Position numbers and translations under genes: made by a program
The notes under the pieces: model-generated
Seen by the model: the letters and a program-made list of their open reading frames with translations, nothing else
What the model was told of the DNA's origin: nothing
Database searches by the model: none
Source of the DNA: Prevotellaceae bacterium UBA4332
GTDB taxonomy: Bacteria; Bacteroidota; Bacteroidia; Bacteroidales; Bacteroidaceae
DNA: 64,000 nucleotides
Assembly: GCA_002394365.1 (NCBI GenBank)
Contig: DGTQ01000017.1
Span: 92,798-156,797 of the forward strand
Direction of reading: 5' to 3'
Part shown: positions 25,376 through 32,339 of the stretch, in pieces
Layout: every line of letters begins with the position of its first letter
How positions within the stretch are numbered: position 1 is the first letter of the stretch

Positions 25376-26074
25376 TTAAATATAAAACTCCGACTCATCC
25401 ACCAAGCCAGCACGGAAGGCATACTTCATGGCATCGTGGGCACAGTTGACACCCAGCTTGCGGAAGATGTTCTTACGATGGGAGTTGATGGTGTGGATGC
25501 TGGAGAAACGCTCAGCGGCTATTTCCTTGGTGGTCTTGCCTAAGGCGATGGACTTCAGCACCTCGCGCTCTGTCTGGGTGAGGTCGTCTTTGGGATTGTC
25601 ACGCTCGGCAGCCTTCTGTATGAGAATGTCAGTAGCATGTTGCGATACGTATCGTTCGCCACGCAACACATAACGCATAGCCTCACGCAGGATGTCGAGC
25701 GAGGCATCCTTGAAGGCTATGCCCACATTAGTAGTCTGATAGAGCACATAGCGTATGAAGTCTGCCGTCAGGTCTTCAGAGAGCAGCAGCCAGCAGGCAT
25801 GGTCCTTGTTTGCATCGGCAAGCAGACAGAGAGCCTCTTGATTGGCAAAGTCGAAAAGGGTGTAGTCGAGCACCACGGCACTCGCCTTGCCATCCTTAAG
25901 CAATTGAGTAAGAGCAAAGCGATCTGTGGCATGTACTACCTCAAGGGATTCTTCTCCGTCATCGCCATCATGTCTGATGCCAGGAACAGTGGGTGCAATA
26001 CTCCTTGCAAGGGTCTCTATGGCGAGTGCCGTCAAGGGTTGCGGGTCGGCAATGATAATACGTTCGATATTCAT
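25376..26074 (-). CDS. LuxR/FixJ-type response regulator
   Basis: 232 aa from the Met at 26074 (MNIERIIIADPQPLTALAIE). Receiver domain: acidic pocket Asp in 'IIIADPQ', phosphoacceptor Asp in 'AVVLDYTLFD', and Lys in 'GIAFKDAS'. The C-terminal helix-turn-helix 'LTQTEREVLKSIALGKTTKEIAAERFSSIHTINSHRKNIFRKLGV' is typical of NarL/LuxR regulators. The second acidic pocket residue is Pro, and an extended loop 'DGDDGEESLEV' follows the first helix. No histidine kinase adjoins it. Targets cannot be predicted. A -7 box TAACTTTG lies 33 nt upstream. Confidence 0.92.
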   Translation of the reverse strand: MNIERIIIADPQPLTALAIETLARSIAPTVPGIRHDGDDGEESLEVVHATDRFALTQLLKDGKASAVVLDYTLFDFANQEALCLLADANKDHACWLLLSEDLTADFIRYVLYQTTNVGIAFKDASLDILREAMRYVLRGERYVSQHATDILIQKAAERDNPKDDLTQTEREVLKSIALGKTTKEIAAERFSSIHTINSHRKNIFRKLGVNCAHDAMKYAFRAGLVDESEFYI

Positions 26075-26106
26075 AATGTTTAATTCCTTTTTTGGTTTGT
26101 GCAATG

Positions 26107-26139
26107 CAAAGTTACCCAACGTATGGTATATATTCCAAG
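26107..26139 (-). promoter_or_regulatory. Probable promoter of the response regulator
   Basis: TAACTTTG (26107-26114) with CTTG 21 nt upstream (26136-26139). Bases 26140-26345 hold no gene I can support. Confidence 0.5.
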
Positions 26140-26345
26140 AAAAATGGTGGTATTTGGAATAATATTCTACAATATCGGTATCGGTGGTGATTTATTCCAT
26201 GAAAAGCCAGGCGAAATCAACGCGACCTCGTCTGGCGAAAGGAATTAAACTAATACAGAGGCTGCAAAAACTGCAAACCTCCTTTTTCTTACCAAAGAGC
26301 TATATAAACTCCATGTTACGCCCGAAAATGAGCAATAAGGAATTT

Positions 26346-26846
26346 CTAATTCCTATTTTTTTTTCTAACTATTACAGGATAGCGCGTAACCCTGCCACTG
26401 ACTATCCTGAAGGCATTGAGCACAGGCTCGCCCTCTGCCACATACGGATAACCTGACACATCGGGTGCAAGGGAGAGAATGAGGTAATAGGCTGTGGGGT
26501 CGAGGACGAGGCGTTTGTCTTCCGCAGACGGACGCGATGGTGAGGCAGGATGGCTGTGCCAATTGCCTATGACCTTAAGTCCATGCTCTCGGGCATACCT
26601 GATGGCTGCGAATTGCTCCTTGGGGTCGAAACTGAAATGTTCCTCGCTATGGTCTATGTTGGTGAGATTGCGGTTCTCCGTAATAAGGATACTGCCATCA
26701 GCACCAATAGTACCAAGGGCATAGCCACAACTCTCTACAGGAGCATCATGTTGCGCCTGAGAGAGTATGGAATTGTAAGCCTCTGCAGTGATGTGGATGG
26801 GGGTATCGCCCTCCGTCCAACCGTATTTTTCTTCGCCTTTTGTCAT
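26346..26846 (-). CDS. JAMM/MPN+ metalloprotease (Mec+/HcyD-like)
   Basis: 166 aa. The zinc site is complete: Glu38 in 'PVESCG', His97 and His99 in 'NWHSHP', Asp110 in 'PSRPSAED'. Short stand-alone JAMM proteins encoded with a ThiS-like protein and an E1 enzyme either cut residues from the carrier's C-terminus (HcyD type) or release cysteine from it (Mec+ type). Here it follows the E1 gene by 38 nt, and the ThiS-like protein two genes upstream ends in Gly-Gly-Gly followed by three residues, which gives the protease an obvious substrate. Last gene of the hemA-hemL-trx-thiS-E1-JAMM series. Confidence 0.9.
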   Translation of the reverse strand: MTKGEEKYGWTEGDTPIHITAEAYNSILSQAQHDAPVESCGYALGTIGADGSILITENRNLTNIDHSEEHFSFDPKEQFAAIRYAREHGLKVIGNWHSHPASPSRPSAEDKRLVLDPTAYYLILSLAPDVSGYPYVAEGEPVLNAFRIVSGRVTRYPVIVRKKNRN

Positions 26847-26884
26847 CTATAATTTATATAATCTGTAATCTATAATCCGTAATG

Positions 26885-27694
26885 TCAGTGATTTTTGAGG
26901 TCACACGCTGCCTGCTCGTAATCCACGAGCTCATGTATGGTGGGGTCGTCGCCACAGAGTCGGCAGTGGCTGTTATGACGGGTCTTCACCTTGCGGAAGT
27001 CCATTGTCTTGGCATTGAAAGTGAGCAGCTGGTTGGTGAGCAGTTCGCCCACACCGGTGATGTACTTCAGCGTCTCAGCCGCCTGTATGGTGCCAAGCAT
27101 ACCCGCTATTGCCCCCAGCACTCCAGCCTGTGAACAGGTTGGCACGAGGTTAGGAGGTGGCGGGGCGCCAAACACGCAGCGGTAACATGCCGAACCAGGC
27201 ACATGAGTGAAAGTCTGTCCCTCAAAGCGCAGTATGCCGCCGTGGCTGAACGGCTTGCCAGCCATCACACAGGCATCGTTGATTAGGAACTTGACGGGGA
27301 AGTTGTCAGTACCGTCAACTATGAAGTCATAGTCCTTGATAATGTCAAGGGCGTTGTTAGCCATCAGCAGGTCCTGTATGGCGTTCACCTTCACGTTGGG
27401 ATTGATGGCAAGCATCTTCTCCTTAGCCGATAGTACCTTGGCTATACCCACGTCCTTAGTGAAATGGATTACCTGACGCTGCAGGTTGCTCAAGTCAACC
27501 ACATCGCCGTCTATGATACCTATCTCGCCCACTCCTGCTGCAGCAAGGTAGAGAGAGACGGGAGCTCCCAGACCGCCTGCCCCCACCACGAGCACCTTGG
27601 CGTTCTTTATCTTCTCCTGCCCCTCCACGCCTACGTCCTTGAGCAGTATGTGGCGCGAGTAGCGGTTTATTTCTTCTTCTGTAAAGTCAAACAT
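26885..27694 (-). CDS. E1-like adenylyltransferase (ThiF/MoeB/HcyF family)
   Basis: 269 aa. 'RYSRHILLKDVG..GQEKI', the nucleotide loop 'VVGAGGLGAP' (residues 37-45), 'DVVDLSNLQRQ', 'DGTDNF' and the zinc pairs 'CYRC' and 'CRLC' all belong to the MoeB/ThiF family; 'TCSQAGVLG' holds the possible catalytic Cys. It should adenylate the C-terminal Gly of the neighbouring ThiS-like protein and allow thiocarboxylate formation. No thiazole synthase (thiG) or molybdopterin synthase gene is present, so thiamine or Moco use is less likely than sulfur transfer to an amino acid. 90 nt separate it from the carrier gene, with TTGAAAATTGAA-type repeats. Confidence 0.9.
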   Translation of the reverse strand: MFDFTEEEINRYSRHILLKDVGVEGQEKIKNAKVLVVGAGGLGAPVSLYLAAAGVGEIGIIDGDVVDLSNLQRQVIHFTKDVGIAKVLSAKEKMLAINPNVKVNAIQDLLMANNALDIIKDYDFIVDGTDNFPVKFLINDACVMAGKPFSHGGILRFEGQTFTHVPGSACYRCVFGAPPPPNLVPTCSQAGVLGAIAGMLGTIQAAETLKYITGVGELLTNQLLTFNAKTMDFRKVKTRHNSHCRLCGDDPTIHELVDYEQAACDLKNH

Positions 27695-27784
27695 CTGTTG
27701 TATTTTTTAAAGGAGTTAGAGGGAGTTAGAGGGATATTGAAAGTTGAAAATTGAAAATTATTGCTAATTACCAATTTCTAACTT

Positions 27785-28000
27785 CTAATTACCCTGTCCT
27801 CCTCCCATGAAATAGAGGAAGTCGATGCTGTCACCATCACTAAGCTGGGTGGTGGCAAAGTCCTCACGTTCTACGAATTCTTCGTTTACCTGTACACTGA
27901 CCATTTCGGGCTGCAGTACGTTGTTGAGTTTTATCACTTCTGATACTGTGAGAGGCAGCTCCACTTGCTGTTCCTCTCCGTTTACTATTAGTTTTGCCAT
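27785..28000 (-). CDS. ThiS/MoaD-like sulfur carrier with a masked diglycine
   Basis: 71 aa, beta-grasp fold pattern: 'MAKLIVNGEEQQV', 'LTVSEVIKLNNVL..EMVSVQVNEEFVEREDFATTQLSDGDSIDFLYFMGGG'. ThiS and MoaD normally end in Gly-Gly; this one ends GGGQGN, so three residues (Gln-Gly-Asn) follow the glycines and must be removed before activation. In the protein-thiocarboxylate methionine pathway described in Wolinella (HcyS, HcyD, HcyF) the carrier also carries an extension cut by a JAMM protease. The E1 and JAMM genes follow directly, and thioredoxin precedes it. Function as a sulfide carrier for homocysteine or cysteine synthesis is inferred from this set. Confidence 0.9.
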   Translation of the reverse strand: MAKLIVNGEEQQVELPLTVSEVIKLNNVLQPEMVSVQVNEEFVEREDFATTQLSDGDSIDFLYFMGGGQGN

Positions 28001-28099
28001 TTTTTTAGAAATTAAGAAGTTAAAAAGTTAAGGAGTTAAGACATCACCTAAGCTATATACGCTGACCTTAACTATGAACTGTGAATTATGAATTATGAA

Positions 28100-28411
28100 C
28101 TATGAATTCTTATTGATGTATTCCTTGATTTTCGCTGCATTTACCGCACCCGTGAGGCGGTCTGCCACTTCGCCATGTCTTATGAAGAGGATAGTGGGTA
28201 TATTGCGCACGCCATATCGCTCGAGCAATTCTTCATTGTTCTCTGCGTTGTATTTGCCTACCACCACGCTGTCGCCCACCTCCTCAGCCACCTGAGCAAT
28301 GATGGGGGCAAGACGCTGGCATGGTCCGCACCATGTAGCCCACACGTCTATCACCACCAGTTTGTCCTGTGACAGTATCTCACTGTAATTGTCGTCTGTT
28401 ATCTTTAACAT
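28100..28411 (-). CDS. trxA: Thioredoxin
   Basis: 103 aa, MLKITDDNYSEIL, active site 'WATWCGPCQRLAPI', cis-Pro in 'VRNIPTILF'. A full cytoplasmic thioredoxin without a signal peptide. APS reductase (cysH, 45952-46695) needs thioredoxin or a similar reductant, and this copy lies in the hemA/hemL/ThiS-like series whose promoter shares elements with the sulfate genes, so it may serve sulfur assimilation. 109 nt of dispersed repeats separate it from hemL. Confidence 0.93.
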   Translation of the reverse strand: MLKITDDNYSEILSQDKLVVIDVWATWCGPCQRLAPIIAQVAEEVGDSVVVGKYNAENNEELLERYGVRNIPTILFIRHGEVADRLTGAVNAAKIKEYINKNS

Positions 28412-28520
28412 ATTGAATATTGAAAATTGAAAATTATTACTGGACTCGAAGATATGAGCCTTTGGCGAATAGCGTTAACATTAACGAAGTGGCGCAGGCG
28501 GCCACGAAAATTACTAATTT

Positions 28521-29813
28521 CTAATTGCCAATTACTAATTCCCCCCTGTATTCTCTCGCCAGTTCTATAACCTTGTCGAGCTCTGCCTCGGTATGCTGAA
28601 TGGAGATGAAGTCGGCCTCAAACTGCGATGGAGAGAGATACACACCATTATTGAACATATACCGCCAGAAACGTGCGAATTCATCGAGGTTGCTCTGCCT
28701 CACCTCTTGGAAGTTTCGCGGTCGGTTACCCCCAGTGAAGTATGGCGTGAACATATTGCCCACATGGTTTACCACCACTCCCTTCGGTTCCAATGCCTCC
28801 TGCAGACGGCTGATAAAACGCTCAGCCTTATCATTCAGTTGCTCATAAGTATCGGGCTGACTGAGGATGTCAAGTGTGGCTATGCCTGCTGTCATGGCAA
28901 TGGGGTTGCCAGATAAGGTGCCAGCTTGATAGACAGGACCTACAGGAGCCAGCAGCTGCATTATCTCCCTCCGTCCGCCAAAGGCCGCTGCAGGAAATCC
29001 CCCTCCTACTATCTTGCCCACCGTGGTGAGGTCGGGCTCTATGCCGTAATACTGCTGCGCACCGCCAAGGGTGAGACGGAAACCCGTTATCACCTCGTCA
29101 AAGAGGAGCAGGCTGCCATGTTCACGTGTTATTGCCCTTAGAAAATGGAGGAAACCATCCTCCTCTGGCACCACGCCCATGTTGGCTGGCACTGGCTCCA
29201 CTATCACCGTGGCTATGTCGCTGCCATACTTGGCGAAGAGCTTTTTTACTGCTTCCTTGTCGTTGAATGGTGCCGTGAGGGCGTATCTCACAAAGTCGTC
29301 TGGCACTCCTGCCGAATTGCTTCTGCCCTGCGTTGCCACTCCCGAGCCAGCCGCCACAAGCAGGTGGTCGGCGTGGCCGTGATAGCAGCCCTCAAACTTC
29401 AGTATGTAGTTGCGCCGAGTGTAGCCACGAGCCAGTCGGATAGCGGACATCACCGCCTCTGTGCCAGAGTTGACAAATCTCACCTGCTCCATGCCTGGTA
29501 TCAGCTGGCTGACTCTCTTTGCAAGTTCCGTCTCAAGCAGTGTAGGTATGCCGTAACTTGTACCTCTCTGCACTGCCTTGCTCACTTCCTGTAACACGCT
29601 GTCGTTGGCATGACCAGCAATGAACACTCCCCATGAGAGGCAGAAGTCTGTATACTGGTTGCCGTCTATGTCAGTAAGGGTAACGCCCTTGGCGCGGTCT
29701 ATGAATATGGGGGTCTCTCCAACTGCCCTCAGCGCCCTCACTGGCGAGTTTACTCCGCCTGGTATGTATTCTGATGCCTCTGCAAAGGCTTTATCTGATT
29801 TATTGTGTTTCAT
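28521..29813 (-). CDS. hemL: Glutamate-1-semialdehyde 2,1-aminomutase
   Basis: 430 aa, full length. 'YIPGGVNSPVRAL', 'SGTEAVMSAIRLARGYTRRN', 'LLLFDEVITGFR' and the PLP lysine in 'LTTVGKIVGGGFPAAAFGG' are all there. It converts glutamate-1-semialdehyde to 5-aminolevulinate, the second step of the C5 tetrapyrrole route, after hemA just upstream. In this locus the product should feed siroheme for sulfite reductase. The 91-nt gap to hemA holds GGAGTTAAAGGAGTTA-type repeats. Confidence 0.97.
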   Translation of the reverse strand: MKHNKSDKAFAEASEYIPGGVNSPVRALRAVGETPIFIDRAKGVTLTDIDGNQYTDFCLSWGVFIAGHANDSVLQEVSKAVQRGTSYGIPTLLETELAKRVSQLIPGMEQVRFVNSGTEAVMSAIRLARGYTRRNYILKFEGCYHGHADHLLVAAGSGVATQGRSNSAGVPDDFVRYALTAPFNDKEAVKKLFAKYGSDIATVIVEPVPANMGVVPEEDGFLHFLRAITREHGSLLLFDEVITGFRLTLGGAQQYYGIEPDLTTVGKIVGGGFPAAAFGGRREIMQLLAPVGPVYQAGTLSGNPIAMTAGIATLDILSQPDTYEQLNDKAERFISRLQEALEPKGVVVNHVGNMFTPYFTGGNRPRNFQEVRQSNLDEFARFWRYMFNNGVYLSPSQFEADFISIQHTEAELDKVIELAREYRGELVIGN

Positions 29814-29904
29814 TTTTTAGGAGTTAAATGGAGTTAAAAGGAGTTATAGGGAGTTAAGGAGTTAAGACATTACCAGATACCCAAACGACCAAACGACTAA
29901 TCAC

Positions 29905-30708
29905 CTAAACGACCAGACGATTTCTCTCCCACCGCTTCAGTTCGGCTATCCCTTCTTCTATGATGCGCTCACAGTCTGCCACGGCTTGTCGGCGTGCGCG
30001 GAGGTTCTGCTCAGCACGGTGTTCTATCTGTTCAAGGTCATACACCCGCTTACCAGCAAGTTCCCTTATGTCTCGGTCTATGTCCATAGGATTGGCAAGG
30101 TCGAATAGCAGCAGTTCGCGTCCATCGTCGGCTATATCCTCTCTGTGTATGATGGAGTGAGGTGCCGAGGTGGCACTTATCACCACGTCGCTCACCTTCA
30201 GTATCCTGCGCTTGTTCTGCAGGGGCTGCGCCATGGCGTTATACTGTTTGGCTGCCTCCTCCGCTCGCTCCATGCTGCGGTTGGCGAGTATCAGGTTTGT
30301 TGCTCCGCGGGCGGTCAGGAAGTTGAGCACTGATTCCGTCAGGTCATTCACCCCTATGATGCTCACCACCCTGTCGGCAAGGTCGGGCACAAGTTGGCTG
30401 AGCATATCCACCGTCACCTGCGAGTATGATACTGCGCCTCGTGATATGGCGGTCTCGGTGCGCACGCGGTGTCCCACATGTATGGCCGTCTGGAAGAGCT
30501 TGTTGATATTTGGCGTAAGTTTACCCCTGCTGCGAGCCTCGTCGTAGGTTCTCCTCACCTGTCCCAGTATCGCCGTCTCACCCAGCAGTGGCGACTCCAG
30601 TCCTGCAGCCACCCTGAACAGGTGTCTCGCCTCGCTGACGTTGATGGTGCCGCCGTCGTGATAATGCTCAGTGCGACGACAAGTTTTCAGTGTTAATGTC
30701 TCAAGCAT
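29905..30708 (-). CDS. hemA: Glutamyl-tRNA reductase, unusually short
   Basis: 267 aa against about 410-430. The start is fixed: an in-frame TAA lies just before the ATG and a promoter sits about 27 nt upstream. 'TLKTCRRTEHY' holds the catalytic Cys (family STCNRTE), then only about 10 residues lead to 'ARHLFRVAAGLESPLLGETAILGQVRRTY' where homologues have 40-50. 'FQTAIHVGHRVRTET', the Rossmann part and 'FDLANPMDIDRDI' follow. The N-terminal 40-50 residues before the Cys, part of the catalytic domain and the C-terminal dimerisation domain are missing; it ends shortly after 'RARRQAVADCERIIEEGIAEL'. Either a minimal active form or a decaying gene. Followed by hemL. Confidence 0.88.
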   Translation of the reverse strand: MLETLTLKTCRRTEHYHDGGTINVSEARHLFRVAAGLESPLLGETAILGQVRRTYDEARSRGKLTPNINKLFQTAIHVGHRVRTETAISRGAVSYSQVTVDMLSQLVPDLADRVVSIIGVNDLTESVLNFLTARGATNLILANRSMERAEEAAKQYNAMAQPLQNKRRILKVSDVVISATSAPHSIIHREDIADDGRELLLFDLANPMDIDRDIRELAGKRVYDLEQIEHRAEQNLRARRQAVADCERIIEEGIAELKRWERNRLVV

Positions 30709-30734
30709 TTGCGTTTATTAGTTTAATCCGTCTG

Positions 30735-30800
30735 CAAAGGTACTTCCTTTTTCCATCGCGGGCAATCGCTCATGAGAGTGAAACATATCGCTAATGTTTG
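30735..30800 (-). promoter_or_regulatory. Sulfur-type promoter P1 (hemA)
   Basis: TACCTTTG (30735-30742), 20 nt upstream ATTG within AGCGATTGCCCGC (rc of 30758-30770), GATGG and AAAAAGGAAG in the spacer, and CAAACATTAG (rc of 30791-30800) 34 nt above the -33 box. Same layout as P2, P3 and P6. Confidence 0.75.
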
Positions 30801-31276
30801 TTATAAAGGCTCTCAGCCTCGTGGCTGTGCGCCTCGAGGTAGTCGAAGTTGTCGCGTATGGCGTCGCGTATGCTCATGCTGCGGTGCACGTCTCTTGCAT
30901 CGCTCGCCACTGCCACGGTCAGGTTGTCCTTGCGGAATATAGCAGGCGAGGTGAAGTCGCACAGCTCGGGACTGTCGCAGACGCTTGCCAGCACTCCACG
31001 CGCCTCGGCATCGCGCTTTATCTGCCTGTTGAGCAGGGCATCCTCCGTACATATATATATAAGGAATGCGCCGTCGAGGTCGCTGGGCTCGTAATGTTTC
31101 CTCACCAGCGTGAAGGGCAACTGGCTGAAGCCCTCCCTGAACTCGGGCGAGATGACGGTGGCACGGTCGGTGAAGCGCGCCAGTATGATAGCCTTATGCA
31201 ACCCTACCCTGCCGCCGCCGATGATGATTATCCGTCTGCCCTCTATGTTAATGTTTATCGGCAAAAAGCTGAGCAT
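30791..31276 (-). CDS. Precorrin-2 dehydrogenase/sirohydrochlorin ferrochelatase (Met8/CysG N-domain)
   Basis: 161 aa from the Met at 31276 (MLSFLPININIEGRRIIIIGGGRVGLHKA), preferred to the Met four codons earlier because it matches the family start. The NAD loop GGGRVG, 'IYICTEDALLNRQIKRDAEARG' and 'CDSPELCDFTSPAIFRKDNLTVAV' fit the CysG N-terminal/Met8 family. It oxidises precorrin-2 and may insert iron to give siroheme; the uroporphyrinogen methylase lies in the fusion two genes upstream. The short length leaves only the NAD domain and a small tail. It overlaps hemB by 29 nt, so translation is coupled. Confidence 0.9.
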   Translation of the reverse strand: MLSFLPININIEGRRIIIIGGGRVGLHKAIILARFTDRATVISPEFREGFSQLPFTLVRKHYEPSDLDGAFLIYICTEDALLNRQIKRDAEARGVLASVCDSPELCDFTSPAIFRKDNLTVAVASDARDVHRSMSIRDAIRDNFDYLEAHSHEAESLYNKH

Positions 31277-32339
31277 AACGTTTGGCATAATAAGATATGA
31301 TATACTTAGCCCCTGCGCGCCTTATGGCGGTGAGGCTCTCATGAAAAATGCGCTCCTCATTGAATAGTCCCTGCTCCGCAGCATTGAGCAACATGGAGTA
31401 TTCACCCGATACCTGGTAAGCCACCAACGGATAGTTAGGGAAGCGCTCTGAGGCTCTCTGTATGATGTCGAGATAGGCAAGGGCAGGCTTCACCATTATC
31501 CAGTCGGTACCCTCCTCTATGTCTGCCTCTATCTCCTCCAGCCCCTGGTTCTTGGTGCGATAGTCCATCTGGTAGGTGCGGCGGTCGCCGAAGCTCGGTG
31601 CCGAGCACGCAGCATCGCGAAACGGTCCGTAGTAGGCACTGGCATACTTGGCTGAGTAGGCAAGTATCCTCGTGCCCCTGGTCTTAGGGTCGCTGTCCAG
31701 TTTCTTTCGCAGAGCCTCTATCTGTCCGTCCATCATTGCCGATGGAGCCACGAAGTCAGCCCCCGCCAGTGCGTGCTGGTAAGCCATCTCGGCAAGCAGC
31801 GGCAAGGTGGGGTCATTATCTACGTCGGATATTGAAGATTGAAGATTGAAGATTGAAGATTGAGGGTTTCCTTTCAATTTTGTAATCGGACGCAACTTGT
31901 TGCTACGCTTGCCAGAGCAAGAATTTTCAATTTTCAATTTCTTTATCACTCCGCAATGCCCGTGCGAGGTATATTCGCAGAGGCATACATCGGTAAACAC
32001 CATCACCTCGGGCAAGGAACTCTTTATAGCCCTCACAGCCCTGGATATGATATTGTCCGGGCGGTAGGCGGCGGTGCCCCGCTCGTCTTTCTCTTCTTGG
32101 GGTATCACGCCGAAGAGCAGTACCTTGTTGATGCCTAACGGGAGCAGCTGGCGTATGTCGTCGAGCAGGGTGTCAATGGAGAACCTGTAAACTCCCTTCA
32201 TGCTCGCTATCTCCGTCTTTATGCCTTTTCCCTCCTCCACGAAGTAGGGGTAGATGAGGTCCTGTGGCAGTATCTCGGGAACGTCGGCAAAGTGGTCTCT
32301 CACCTCCTGCGTCACCCTATATTGTCTGAATCGCTTCAT
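31248..32339 (-). CDS. hemB: Porphobilinogen synthase with in-frame repeat insertion
   Basis: 363 aa against about 325. Zinc cysteines 'DVCLCEYTSHGHCGV', catalytic lysines in 'AYSAKYASAYYGPFRDAA' and 'DWIMVKPALAYLD', and 'YQVSGEYSML' are intact. It condenses two 5-aminolevulinates. Directly after the third zinc Cys, the usual short 'CEHG' loop is replaced by about 40 residues (about 131-170, KKLKIENSCSGKRSNKLRP...) encoded by dispersed repeats, before the frame resumes at 'DVDNDPTLPLLAEMA'. The insertion lies beside the active-site lid. It overlaps the fusion gene upstream by 23 nt and the Met8-type gene downstream by 29 nt. Confidence 0.95.
   Translation of the reverse strand: MKRFRQYRVTQEVRDHFADVPEILPQDLIYPYFVEEGKGIKTEIASMKGVYRFSIDTLLDDIRQLLPLGINKVLLFGVIPQEEKDERGTAAYRPDNIISRAVRAIKSSLPEVMVFTDVCLCEYTSHGHCGVIKKLKIENSCSGKRSNKLRPITKLKGNPQSSIFNLQSSISDVDNDPTLPLLAEMAYQHALAGADFVAPSAMMDGQIEALRKKLDSDPKTRGTRILAYSAKYASAYYGPFRDAACSAPSFGDRRTYQMDYRTKNQGLEEIEADIEEGTDWIMVKPALAYLDIIQRASERFPNYPLVAYQVSGEYSMLLNAAEQGLFNEERIFHESLTAIRRAGAKYIISYYAKRYAQLFADKH
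31829..31945 (-). repeat. Dispersed repeats inserted in hemB
   Basis: Four GATTGAA words, a centre containing GGACGCAACTTGTTGC and GCTTGCCAGAGCAAGAA, then TTTTCAATTTTCAATTTC. The two outer arms are inverted copies of each other. The centre also occurs at 4115-4170, 39243-39290 and, as a longer relative, at 36080, 49310, 51231 and 55181. Confidence 0.85.

Noticed and set aside
25376..26074. Response regulator considered as the regulator of the sulfur genes
   Set aside because: It is in a separate unit with its own ordinary promoter and nothing in the sequence links it to the shared motif.
26184..26456. 90-aa open frame on the plus strand upstream of the JAMM gene
   Set aside because: Its last third is antisense to the JAMM gene, the codon use is poor and no promoter is seen.
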